A stretch of 64,000 nt of DNA from Nilaparvata lugens. Taxonomy: Eukaryota; Arthropoda; Insecta; Hemiptera; Delphacidae. Every line of letters starts with the position of its first letter. Within the stretch, counting starts at the first letter, position 1. This document shows positions 56,201-64,000 of this stretch, in pieces. Location of the stretch: positions 28,084,372-28,148,371 of the forward strand of contig NC_052506.1 in assembly GCF_014356525.2 (NCBI RefSeq). The letters run 5' to 3'. Made by a program: the position numbers and the translations under genes. The notes under the pieces are model-generated. The model saw nothing but the letters and a program-made list of their open reading frames with translations, was not told the DNA's origin and ran no database searches.

Positions 56201-57568
56201 TGAGAGTCATGAACGGAGTAAGCAAGAGTTGGCTTTATTTCGAGTGTGAATTCAAGACATTCTCTTATATTTCTCACCATTGTAGGCTGAACTTGGAGAG
56301 TGAATCTTGACTACGATTTCGTTCGAGAAAGTCGTAAATTCCATCATCCATTATAATCTGTCATTTTATGTAAGTACATTTTACAGATACAATTCGAGAT
56401 ACATCCTAATCAACAAAGTTTATGAACATGAATAATTTCTATTGGATTCTTCATCATGTTATCCATATTCAGGAAAACAGTATCTACTGTATATATTTGT
56501 GGGAGTTTTCAGCAAAGTCTATTAATTGAAATCCACCACAACTGGAACTGAATCAACTGAACTATTTAGTTTGATCAAGAGATGATTCTATCTAATCTTG
56601 AAATTGAGTTTGAACAGAACTAATAACTAGTTTAGTTCTGGAACTGGTAAATGGGACCTAATGATGCCATGAATAAGTCATGGAAATCAACAAGAACTTA
56701 GATGTAGTATGATCTAGTACAAGAGTTTCGCTGATAGCAACAATTGGTGTTTGTTTTCAAAGAAGAGATTTTACTGACAATAACACAGACATAATACGAG
56801 TTCTGACTACTGAAAAGTTGAAAAAGTTTTCCGGCTAATCAAGTCAATGAATTACAAGATTTTGATAGAGACTTTATCTACAATTTCTCAATAAACATAG
56901 TTTATTCTCTATGTTGCTTTCATATAATTTAAGCTTGCCTCTCGAATCCTGTTATAATTATTCTTCAATATATTTCACGTATCGGTATCGTTCATAATAA
57001 ATCGATTGTTCTTTTATTTGTATTTCACACTGTAATTCAATATCAATGAAGTATGAATGAATAATACCACAGAAACATGAAGAAACGTAATTGAAACAAT
57101 GAAAAATAATTGAATCCTCAATTATTATTTCTACTGAAACTACTGTTATATACAGTATGAGTTATATAATGAGTTTACACAACTAGTATGATAAATGGCA
57201 TTTTCACGTGATTTGAATAATTTTCATTTGAATACGGTACTTTTTATAGTAGACCCTCTAGCAGTTTTATGACCCCCTGAGCAGTTGTTTTTTCTACTAT
57301 CTAATTAAGCCAAGTTTCCTTAAGAAAAGTTATCAAATGAATAGTATTATTCTCGAACTATATATGTTTATTGGATAGTAAGTTTTAATTTATGATCCAG
57401 TAAAGAAGATGTTATGAAACTGACCACTCCCCACCACAAAGCGTCCGCATAACTGGCAAAGTCTCCGGATTTTCCATCGGGGCCGACCGCGTCCTTCTCA
57501 GCCAAGTAGACAAAATAACTGCTGAATATCAGACCCAGGAATCCTATGTATAAAGTTGTTATGAGTTC
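39959..57568 (-). CDS. KCNQ: KCNQ-type voltage-gated potassium channel, S5 to C terminus
   Basis: Eight minus-strand exons join in phase: 57568-57425, 55785-55675, 55038-54838, 51854-51638, 50781-50664, 45261-45105, 42261-42139 and 40048-39959, giving 386 codons and a stop. They encode S5, the pore with the filter TIGYGD, S6, the calmodulin-binding helix A ([19 protein letters not shown]), a variable linker, helix B/C ([39 protein letters not shown]) and the start of the helix D assembly region. KCNQ subunits form tetrameric slow K+ channels in the plasma membrane that need PIP2 and calmodulin and damp excitability. S1-S4 exons are not in the window and should lie to the right, so the gene spans more than 17 kb. 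Introns hold LINE debris and MITEs. Confidence 0.93.
40430..41000 (-). pseudogene. Decayed LINE ORF2 C-terminal fragment
   Basis: In shifting minus-strand frames: [19 protein letters not shown] (compare the LG-xIDxxLxWxxHV block after LINE RT domains), then [10 protein letters not shown], and [14 protein letters not shown] leading to [17 protein letters not shown]. Several stops and frameshifts interrupt it. It lies in the last KCNQ intron on the same strand. Confidence 0.55.
41166..41237. repeat. (TTA)n microsatellite
   Basis: About 24 uninterrupted TTA/ATT units. It is probably length-polymorphic and lies in the last KCNQ intron. Confidence 0.95.
42139..42261 (-). CDS. KCNQ: KCNQ exon: region after helix C
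   Basis: Acceptor ttattcgacag, donor CAG|GTAAAT, phase 0 on both sides. It encodes [20 protein letters not shown], then [21 protein letters not shown]. The [11 protein letters not shown] block is highly conserved among KCNQ channels. Confidence 0.92.
42431..43120 (-). repeat. Dispersed repeat, longer copy
   Basis: The head aatatcggggcaccaagctt (minus strand, at 43120) and tail cagaaattgctcgcttaata (at 42431) match the plus-strand copy at 25756-26175. This copy has an extra middle part, of which 42997-43075 recurs at 9238-9312. I see no long open frame. It could be a SINE-like or LINE-3'-derived family. Confidence 0.7.
43121..44000. other. Intron sequence, no feature recognised
   Basis: Part of the KCNQ intron between 42261 and 45105. 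A+T-rich, with no coding evidence. Confidence 0.35.
44001..44594. mobile_element. About 594-bp TIR element with a strong internal hairpin
   Basis: gtagggtaaacca at 44001 pairs with tggtttaccctac ending at 44594; tgggacagccca and tgtcccaaagtgggct near the ends are related. Inside, tcccaacctgggc (44350) pairs with gcccaggttggga (44393-44405). No transposase reading. Confidence 0.65.
44595..45104. other. Intron sequence with an unsupported open frame
   Basis: An 88-codon plus-strand frame at 44740-45006 has no domain I recognise and overlaps a minus-strand frame of similar length. I do not call it a gene. Confidence 0.35.
45105..45261 (-). CDS. KCNQ: KCNQ exon: helices B and C
   Basis: Acceptor ttcgattgcag, donor AAG|GTGAGT. 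The first base completes a Met codon after RVT. It encodes [39 protein letters not shown] and [13 protein letters not shown]. Helix B binds calmodulin together with helix A. This is the most conserved C-terminal segment of the family. Confidence 0.95.
45262..45703. other. Intron sequence, no feature recognised
   Basis: A+T-rich intron start of the long KCNQ intron. Confidence 0.35.
45704..45903. mobile_element. 200-bp MITE with G+C-rich ends
   Basis: agccgcgctcacactgaatg at 45704 pairs with tgcagagtgagcgcggct ending at 45903. The right half also has cgtacgatttg and tacgtacgg. No clear target duplication. Confidence 0.7.
45904..49377. other. Long KCNQ intron, no feature recognised
   Basis: About 3.5 kb of A+T-rich intron DNA. 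A small (ata)n run lies at 47003-47022. No coding exon, RNA gene or paired repeat was seen. Confidence 0.4.
49378..49979. mobile_element. 602-bp foldback MITE with TAA target duplication
   Basis: aggctgtgcaaaggctaata pairs with tagcctttgcacagcct; further paired blocks include ctttctactcgtg/cacgagtagaaag, aaactttttcattttgatag against its complement near 49465, and caaattcggtaagat/cttaccgaatttg. Arms are about 230 bp. TAA flanks at 49375-49377 and 49980-49982. No coding capacity; an apparent frame on the minus strand is the right arm. Confidence 0.88.
50111..50248. repeat. 138-bp palindrome
   Basis: tttcacgatttttagtatta with ttaatcgaatttttaaaag pairs with cttttaaaaattcgattaa and the rest of the right arm (50206-50248) almost perfectly, around a loop of about 50 bp. 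Probably a small MITE. Confidence 0.75.
50249..50663. other. Intron sequence with a short ATA/TTA run
   Basis: ataataataataattattat at about 50350-50372 is a small self-complementary microsatellite. Nothing else was seen. Confidence 0.4.
50664..50781 (-). CDS. KCNQ: KCNQ exon: linker before helix B
   Basis: Acceptor tgtttgatag, donor AT|GTAAGT. It encodes [20 protein letters not shown], then [18 protein letters not shown]. It is Ser/Thr and acid-rich like other KCNQ A-B linkers and ends directly before helix B. The phases (1 in, 2 out) match both neighbours. Confidence 0.85.
51357..51520. mobile_element. 164-bp MITE with TTA target duplication
   Basis: agctgcgtacagacttacgc pairs with gcgaaagtctgtacgcagtt; atcagctgat repeats occur inside. 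TTA flanks at 51354-51356 and 51521-51523. It lies 118 bp from the next KCNQ exon. Confidence 0.85.
51638..51854 (-). CDS. KCNQ: KCNQ exon: linker after helix A, G+C-rich
   Basis: Acceptor gttgaaattgcag, phase 0; the donor is taken at GCTG|GTTTGT, the only reading that joins the 50781 exon (GTPNRV) in phase. It encodes [20 protein letters not shown], then a Pro/Ser/Thr, Gly and Ala-rich linker, and [18 protein letters not shown]. If the intron is retained, translation stops after GLC, giving a channel without helices B-D. It is markedly more G+C-rich than its surroundings. Confidence 0.85.
51855..53084. other. Intron sequence, no feature recognised
   Basis: A+T-rich KCNQ intron. A 97-codon plus-strand frame at 52152-52445 has no known domain and no homology I can name. 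Confidence 0.35.
53084..53141. repeat. Short tandem repeat of caactgacaagt units
   Basis: Three units: caactgacaagtcggatt, caactgacaagtaacatgcc and caactgacaagtaacatgga. The period is 18-20 bp. Confidence 0.8.
53142..54837. other. Intron sequence, no feature recognised
   Basis: A+T-rich KCNQ intron DNA without supported features. Confidence 0.35.
54838..55038 (-). CDS. KCNQ: KCNQ exon: S6 end and calmodulin-binding helix A
   Basis: Acceptor tttttcacatag, donor AAG|GTAAAG, 67 codons in phase 0. It encodes [20 protein letters not shown], then [20 protein letters not shown] and [16 protein letters not shown]. The IQ-like helix A (LIQ-LWR-YA) binds calmodulin; the QKQRQKHF stretch after S6 is the PIP2-sensitive junction in KCNQ channels. 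Confidence 0.95.
55039..55674. other. Intron sequence, no feature recognised
   Basis: Short KCNQ intron. Confidence 0.35.
55675..55785 (-). CDS. KCNQ: KCNQ exon: selectivity filter and S6
   Basis: Acceptor tttctcatttccag, donor GCG|GTGAGT, 37 codons. It encodes [20 protein letters not shown] followed by [23 protein letters not shown] is the K+ selectivity filter; PQTW and the FFALPA hinge region of S6 are KCNQ signatures. Filter and gate residues are intact. Confidence 0.96.
55786..57424. other. Intron sequence, no feature recognised
   Basis: A+T-rich KCNQ intron between S5 and pore exons. Confidence 0.35.
57425..57568 (-). CDS. KCNQ: KCNQ exon: S5 and turret
   Basis: Acceptor ttgtctcacag, donor GTG|GTCAGT, 48 codons in phase 0. 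It encodes [20 protein letters not shown], then [20 protein letters not shown] and ADALWWGV. The YLAEKD and YADALWWG blocks are diagnostic for KCNQ. It is the most 5' exon found. Confidence 0.94.
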
Positions 57569-57699
57569 CTGTGAGACAAAAATAACAATCTTTAAGTTTG
57601 GTAATCTTCATTTCATTAGGTAGGCCTAATCAGAAACGTATTATTATTAGTAGTTAGTAATTTGAACTTGATTCAGTTTTGAAATATATCAATGATTTT

Positions 57700-57895
57700 T
57701 TATTGCGGATGACAGCCACATGAGCTTTTTTGCTTGTGAGTAATGGGAAGTGCGAGGGTGATTTGTGAGATGAGCAAATACGTCCATGCCAATTTGATGG
57801 GATTTGGCGGGATTAGAACCCGCGACCATGTAGCACTAGCAGACGGAGGGTGCAACGCCTCAGTCGACTCAACTATCTGGCCGAGTTACATTAAT
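57700..57895 (-). repeat. tRNA-derived SINE
   Basis: On the minus strand, from 57893: gtaactcggccagatagttg, then gagtcgactgaggcgttgca, and a B box GGTTCTAATCC at 57820-57810 inside gcgggttctaatcccgcc. The head resembles a tRNA with a degenerate A box and long variable region. A non-tRNA body follows to about 57700. Some stems of a real tRNA do not pair, so a SINE is more likely than a functional tRNA gene. Confidence 0.75.
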
Positions 57896-58449
57896 TCATT
57901 CACTTCTAGTTTTTCAATTTGTCTCAAATTTTCATCCGGGACTTTATTTCAGTAATTCAGACTCGTAGAACATCGGCCTAATCGTGGTAACAGACTGATG
58001 TATGTTTGTGTTACAGCAAAGAACCTTGGAAGACAATTTCACTGTCTATCCGCATACCAATATACGTCTGCCTGTGATCTGTGGCATAGGTGAGATACAA
58101 TTTAAGCTGTATATCATTCAATTATTATGATTGGGACCAGTAATTACATGGTGAATCATTTCAACGTAAAGCGTTTTAAAGTATTATTGATCAAAGAAAT
58201 ATGCGAAAGATGAGGTATTATTGTAATGTTTTCACATGAAACGGTGAAGCACCTTTATAGATGTCGATTCTCAGAAAGGGTATCGAGGATACACTCTCCT
58301 TCACCGCTTGACCGTTATTAAAGAAGGTTGGAAATTCTAGTGAAATATTATGCCTAAGCGTAGAAAATTTAAGACTAAAATAAATAAAGAAATACAAACA
58401 ATAAGGATTGGAGAGAACAGCTCATAACCGTCAAACTGGAATAATCATG

Positions 58450-59666
58450 AATATCACCTGTTCTGGCCAGAGAATTCGAATTGTAGCGCCAGAATGCCAG
58501 ACTATAGTTCTGCCAATAGCAGGCTTGTGTTTGCGCCGGCGCAGACCGTCCTGCTTGCTTTGGCCTTGTCGATGTTTTTGTGAGTCGTCCTTGTTTTGTC
58601 TGTCTTGTCTCGTCAGCCCGTCTTGTTGCAAGACCAAAATTGTGTTTGTCTGTCATGTAATTTTCGATCGGAAATTTCTTGTAAATTGTTTGAGTGTCGT
58701 GTGTGTGAATTATGAATATAACTAAATAGTATTGAATTGAATTAATTTGAATCGGATTTGAATTTATAAAGAATCCAGTTTGAGCCTTGTTCAAAACACA
58801 GTGCATAGCCTGCAAGTTGAACGCGAAAAGGCAGCCAGGAAGCAAAAACCTGTCTTTTCCCAGATATCATCCCACCCTGAACCTGACCAAAACACCTAAT
58901 AAAGGCTTCGAAGGGCAAGTAGTCAAGATTGGAATAAATTTGGTGAGTTTTTGCTCTTTTTTATTGTTCATTAATGCAGAGTTTAACTGTACAAATAACC
59001 TGGCTCAAATTGAAGATTAAATTTTGCCCCTTGTTTGTATTTGATTATTTAAATAGTAAATTACAGTCCTCTGGTAGCTCTAGCCTGAGCTTTGTTCAGA
59101 ACATTTTCTGATCCTGCCAAGCCGGGATGAATTTGAATTTGTAATTTGTTAATTAATTCACACACATTGGATTTAAGCAGTTTCGTATTTGTCCAATGTT
59201 GGCATGTTGAGAATGGTCTGATCCATGCTCAACTTAAGTTTGTTGTAGCCTTGTTCTAAGAGCAAGGTTTCTTGTCAATTTGTATTGTCTGAAATTAAAT
59301 TTATTTCAGTTAAAATTGTAGTTTCCTGAAACTAGGAGCATTGTGCTCTTTTTCTCAGGAATTTGTTTGTTTGTTGGAATTTGTATTGTCCATTTTTTAT
59401 ACATGTTAGTGAAGGTTAATCACCAGCATGATTTTGTTTGTTCAATTCAACAAGTTATCATTTGTTTGTGAGTTGTTGGAAAAACATTATCTAATCATAT
59501 AGTTTTGTTTTCAGCAATAACTTATCTTGTGAATTGATAATCAAAGTTTAACTTTGATAACTTACTAGTCGTGACTCTTCCTTTCATCTAGTTTTTGAAC
59601 TCATTCTTGTTTTATTGTCTGTTGTTTGTATTGTCGGGGCTGAATTGTTTTGTGTATGAGTTCAAG
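58450..59666 (+). other. Probable 5' LTR and leader of the BEL/Pao element
   Basis: The stretch from tgttctggccagagaattcg (about 58448) onward changes composition to T/G-rich with many ttgttt and cttgtt runs, like the DNA inside the element, and lacks long coding frames up to the gag start. LTR borders and primer-binding site could not be fixed because no second LTR lies in the window. Apparent frames here (for example 58408-58725) are not supported. Confidence 0.4.
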
Positions 59667-60752
59667 ATGGAGGAAAAATTACAGAAACAAATCAGGGTGC
59701 ATCACGCTAAACTGGAACAATTGTATGCCAGATTGCAAAGAATTTATGACCTGTCTAAGAATGTCTCTGATCCAAAAGTTGCTGAGCAATTTTCAATCTT
59801 GTATCCTTGGGTTTCTCAGACCATTTCGGATTATGAAAAGACAGAATTAGTGGTTAATGAGTTGGAACTTGAGTTGAATAAAGATCATGTTGTAGCATTC
59901 AACGACTCACACCTAGATCTGTTTCAGTATATTGAAGTAGCGGCTAACACTCTCAAACAGAAAGAGGCGACTGTTGCTATTGCTCAATCTTCCGCAGCTA
60001 CAGCAGCTAGTGCACAGCCGGTTGTGTCCGAGTCGGTACTGCCTAAAATCGACCTTCCGAAATTTGATGGGAACCAGACTCAATGGTCGGTGTTTTATGA
60101 ACTATTTAAGGTACATGACAACAAGAATTTGAACGATCAGCAGAAGGTCCAATATCTTGTAAGTAGACTTACTAGACAAGCAGCTAATATTTGTCGTCAT
60201 TTGCCACCATTGGCTAACAATTATCAAATAATTTGGCAGGCATTATTGACCCGCTATAACGATCCACGGGTGCAAGTCGATGCCTATTTCAAACAAATTT
60301 TTGAATTTCGTCCAATAAAATCAGAATCCAAGGCAGGTTATATTGCGATTTTGGATGGGTTTTGCAGTTCAATCAATGCATTGAAGAGATTGCAACTCAC
60401 TGATTTGTCAGACTCGATATTCCTCTATCATGGCTTGAGATTGCTGGATCCAAGTTCTCGTAGAAATTTTGAATCGGCCGTCCGTGACAAGGCTATGCCA
60501 ACTTATACCGATTATGTCAAATTCATTGAAAAGCAAATTAAGACTCTTCCTTCTGATGAGAAACTGACTGAATCGTTTAATATGAATCTCAAAAAGGATA
60601 ATAAATCAAAGGTGTTTGTGGTTCAATCTAATGATTCATCTAATGATGCATCTAGTAAAAATCCCAATTGTCTGAAGTGCTCAAAACCGGGTCATCGGTT
60701 TCTGTGCAAGTTTCTTGAAAATGACTCCTTGGGATCGTTATTGTTTGATTAA
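59667..60752 (+). pseudogene. BEL/Pao gag region, frameshifted at its 3' end
   Basis: ATG at 59667 follows an in-frame extension. The protein starts MEEKLQKQIRVHH with a coiled-coil-like N terminus, then the BEL gag core: LPKIDLPKFDGNQTQWSVFY, a KVQYLVSRLTRQAANI block and YDPRV-like sequence (DPRVQVDAYFKQIFEF). A first zinc-knuckle CLKCSKPGHRFLC comes near 60670. The frame then ends at 60750-60752 while the second zinc knuckle continues in another frame, so a one-base shift lies at about 60690-60715. Gag assembles the particle in which the RNA is copied. Confidence 0.88.
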
Positions 60753-61593
60753 AGGAAAGTTTTGTTGTTTTCGTTGTCTTGATGTGGATCATTTGAGTAG
60801 AAATTGTTGTAGTAAAACTCAGTGTGCTCAATGTCGAGAATCTCATCATTCTTTATTGCACTTTTCCAGATCAAGTTCCAATGAAGGTGTTGCATCCTCG
60901 TCGAACTCCAAGGCAGGTGGCACATCACCTATTAGTTGTTGTTCTACATCCAACGATGTAGAAAATTCGACTGTTGTGTTGTCGACTGTCAGTGCACATG
61001 TTCGAGATTGTAATGATCAGCTTTGTGATGTTCGTTTCTTGGTTGACACCGGGAGTCAGTGTCATTTTGTTACAGCCAGATTGTGTCGGCGTTTGAGACT
61101 ACCATTCCAGCCCATGAAAACCGTTGTTCGTGGATTTGGTGGTGGTACTAGTGAAGTTCGAGGTCGTACTTGTGTGTCGATTCAGTCAAAGTTGGATCCT
61201 ACCATCAAGTTTCCGATGGATGCCACAGTGGCAGATAAAATCATCGACAAGTTGCCTTCCTGTGAAATCGACAGATCCAAACTTCATCATCTTGAAAATC
61301 TCACACTGGCTGACGACAAATTCTACCTTTTCAGTAGAATAGATGGCATCATTGGTGCGGAGTTAGTTCCTCACTTGCTATGTGGGACTCCTAGTACAGG
61401 TGAATCACACGAATTGATGACTGTTAATAGTGTCTTTGGTCACATTCTGATGGGGAGATTCTCACTTCAACAACGAATGTGTCGAATTGTTTTACAGCCA
61501 TCTGTAGTCCATTCGTTAGTAGTCCATCGCTGGATAGTTTTGTGGAACGTTTTTGGGAGTTGGAATCGTGCCCTGCACAAAGCTGTCAACTGA
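60715..61593 (+). pseudogene. BEL/Pao zinc-knuckle and aspartic protease region
   Basis: It continues the polyprotein in a new frame: CFRCLDVDHLSRNC (CX2CX4HX4C), then CAQCRESHHSLLH, a Ser-rich linker, and the retropepsin site LVDTGSQCHFV near 61040. GIIGAELV and LMGRF follow as in DUF1758-type BEL proteases. The frame ends at 61591-61593, but the RT N-terminal region resumes in a different frame before that, so a second shift lies at about 61440-61530. Confidence 0.85.
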
Positions 61594-63262
61594 AACCGGA
61601 AGAGTTGGAGTGTGAGGTAAATTTTCGGAAGTCTGTACATTGTGTGAATTCTGGTCGTTTTGTTGTTGCCTGGTCATTTGTGGAGCCGCCCAGCAGCTTG
61701 GGAGATTCGTATGCTGTCGCCGAACGCAGACTGCTGACTTTGGAGAGACGACTAGAGCTTGACAGCAATACTCGTATTTCATATCATGAAATATTGACCT
61801 ACGTCAGGGTCACATGTCGTTTGTAGCCAATCAGACAGACCGAGGTGGTTACTACATACCGCATCACGCCATCGTGAAAGCAAGCAGCACTACCACGCCC
61901 ATCTGAATTGTATTTGATGCTGGTTCCAGAACATCATCTGGTTTGTCATTGAACCAGGTTCTTCATGCTGGCCCCAAATTGCAGACTGACATTTTTGTTT
62001 TGTTAGTTAATTTTTGTTTGTTCCCAATTGCACTTACTGCCGACATTAAACAAATGTATCGGCAGATATTAGTGGAGGATTCCTGCCGTTGTTATCAGCG
62101 TGTATTGTGGAGATTTTCGCCAGAGGATCCAATCAAAACTTATCAGCTCAATTGTGTTGTTTTTGGTGTTTCAAGCTCTCCATATTTGGCGCTTCGCACC
62201 GTCCACCAGCTTGTAGAGAAAGATGGAAATCGTTATCCAGCAGCCAAGGCAAGAATACCAAGAGACATGTTCATGGACGACTTAGTCACATCTGTTGCCA
62301 CAGAGTCAGAGGCCGCGGAGCTGTATCGTCAGTCCAAGCAGCTGTTTGAGGGAGGAGGTTTCTCGCTCACAAAGTGGACTTCAAATTCACCATCAATGTT
62401 GGAGAAATTCTCGGAGGAAGACAAATCGTTTTCGTACAAGGATTTCGAAGCAGACAACTCCTTGGCTATCTTGGGATTGAATTGGCAACCTAGTACTGAT
62501 CTGTTTCAGTTTTCAGTCAAGAGTGGTGAGGTCGTCGCTACTAAGTGTTCTATTCTGCCAGTGATGGCTCATATCTATGATCCACTTGGTCTCTTGTCAC
62601 CGTTTACATTATTTCTAAAGTGTCTTGTCCAGAAACTGTGGAAATTAGGAGTGGATTGGGACGAGAAGCCGCCTGAGTCTATCTGCACTCTTTGGGAGAA
62701 TTGTCAAAAAGAGTTGCCTCTATTGTTGAAATTTGCTGTTCCATGTCACGTTGGTTTGTTTCAGGATTCTCACATCAGGTTGATTGGTTTTTGTGATGCA
62801 TCATTGTCTGGTTATGGTGCAGTTATCTATGTGAAGTCGCAGAAGGATAGCGAGGAGCCAAGAGTTGTATTATTGTGTTCAAAGTCCAAGGTAGCACCAT
62901 CTAAAGTTGTTTCAATACCTCGTTTGGAGTTGTGTGCGGCACTCTTGTTGGCAGAACTCATGAATTCGGTAGTCACTATTATTAGTGAACGTTGTCATGT
63001 GTCTTGTATTGTCGCACTCTCTGATTCTACAGTCACCTTGTGTTGGATTAATGCTCCATCCGCGAAATGGCAAACTTTTGTTGGTAATCGCGTTGCAAAA
63101 AAACAGGATTCTTGTATACAGGAGTGGATGCATGTTGCCGGAATTGAAAATCCCGCTGACTGTTTGTCTAGAGGTTTATCACCAGTTGAGCTTGTGAACT
63201 TTCCGTTGTGGCTCTCAGGTCCATCATGGATAGCAGAGGACGAATGCGATTGGCCCATCTGA
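61479..63262 (+). pseudogene. BEL/Pao reverse transcriptase and RNase H, broken
   Basis: 61479-61795 has the ERFWELESC and GDSYAVAERRLLTLERRL blocks before RT. A third shift lies near 61795, and an in-frame TGA at 61904-61906 interrupts before VFDAGSRTSSG. RT then reads IALTADIKQMYRQI (motif A), CVVFGVSSSPYLA (motif B) and FMDDLVTS near 62270 (motif C with its Asp pair). RNase H-like GFCDASLSGYGAVIYV lies near 62790 and an ADCLSRG block near 63160. TGA at 63260-63262 is an in-frame stop, because the same frame continues after it. Confidence 0.9.
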
Positions 63263-63820
63263 ACTCAAATGGAAAAGATAGTGGATCCACCGGAGGCGAA
63301 AAAACCGTCAGTGTTGACAGTCACAAAATCTCCTGATTGTAACAGCAATGCAATATATTCATTGATTGGTCGTTGTTCGGATTATGGTCGTCTTTTGAGA
63401 ATTGTAATTCTTGTTCTCAAATTCTTACAAGTTTTACCCCAATCAAAAGAATCAGATTTCGATGTTGCTGAGAGGTATCTATGTAAAGTGGTACAGAAGA
63501 TACATTTTTCATCTGAATTTGTGCAATTAGAGAAGGGAGAAGATTGTTCTATGCGCCTACGTCGCCTGTCTCCATTCATTGATAAAGGTGTGATTCGCAT
63601 CGGCGGTCATTTGTCTCATGCTGGACTTGAATTTGAGACTTGTCATCAGATGATCTTACCAAAATCCGACGCTTTTGTATCGATGTTAATTGATTATCAT
63701 CACAAGAAGAATTGTCATGCTGGACCTTCGTTATTGTTGTCCTTGATCAGACAGAAATTCTGGATACTGTCTGCTCGCTCTATTATTCGTATTTGTGTCT
63801 TTAAGTGTAATTGTTGTTTC
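63263..63820 (+). pseudogene. BEL/Pao integrase N-terminal region, truncated
   Basis: In the same frame as the RT part: VDPPEAKKPSVL, a YLCKVVQKIHF block, IRIGGHLSHAGL, then LIDYHHKKNCHAGPSLLLSL and FKCNCC. The H-H-C-C pattern is the integrase zinc-binding domain. After about 63815 similarity stops and A+T-rich unrelated sequence follows (63820-63940), so the DDE core of integrase is either lost or displaced beyond the window. Confidence 0.8.
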
Positions 63821-64000
63821 CGTATTGCAATATTATTTCAACTGCTTTTTATTCTTGTAGAATATTATAATATATTCTTGGATTCTCAATTCATTTATTC
63901 ACTTACACTTACTAACTTGAATAATTCGCCCCCTGTGGGTTGAGGGAGCTTTGAGTCGAACATCATACTCAAGAATGTGTTGAAAACCAGAATACATCGA
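63821..64000. other. Unassigned DNA at the right edge
   Basis: A+T-rich stretch, then G+C-richer ccccctgtgggttgagggag near 63930. Whether this is inserted DNA inside the BEL element or flank cannot be decided here. Confidence 0.35.

Noticed and set aside
57810..57893. Functional tRNA gene
   Set aside because: The B box is present but acceptor and D stems do not pair convincingly and a SINE-like body follows.
58408..58725. 105-codon frame before the BEL gag
   Set aside because: Lies in the probable LTR or leader; both strands are open and no domain is seen.

Overview
The window is strongly A+T-rich nuclear DNA from an insect. Genes are split into short exons with GT-AG introns of 0.2 to 6 kb. 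The space between exons is filled with non-LTR retrotransposon pieces, a BEL/Pao element and many palindromic MITEs. The encoded proteins (an SLC16-type transporter, a KCNQ channel, a DUF4485-like protein) and the style of repeats suggest a hemipteran, perhaps a planthopper or relative. That placement is inference from recollection, not from a search.

Layout. 1-2640: coding remnants of non-LTR elements on the minus strand. 2979-10184 (+): five exons of a monocarboxylate-transporter-like gene whose 5' exons are not visible; one exon carries a one-base frameshift, and its introns hold a PIF/Harbinger remnant, a 118-bp tandem duplication and MITEs. 10689-12621 (-): a long Ser/Thr/Asn-rich exon of an unrecognised protein, convergent with the transporter. 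13154-14635 (+): a young 5'-truncated LINE with intact reverse transcriptase reading and a 10-bp target-site duplication. 14913-17050: a 2.1-kb foldback repeat with a smaller MITE nested in its left arm. 18073-28157 (+): a complete-looking seven-exon gene for a 329-residue protein with two DUF4485-like repeats. 28158-39958: a gene-poor stretch with only MITEs. 39959-57568 (-): eight exons of a KCNQ voltage-gated potassium channel from S5 to the C-terminal assembly region; exons for S1-S4 lie beyond the right side. 57700-57895: a tRNA-derived SINE. 58450-63820 (+): a decayed BEL/Pao retrotransposon, in line with the missing 5' part of the KCNQ gene and so probably in one of its introns.

The host genes are unrelated (solute transport, neuronal/epithelial excitability, unknown). 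Nothing suggests a gene cluster. The more unusual content is the repeat architecture: nested and interlocked palindromes, several MITE families sharing TAA/TTA target duplications next to a Harbinger transposase remnant, and a TIR element carrying a LINE fragment.
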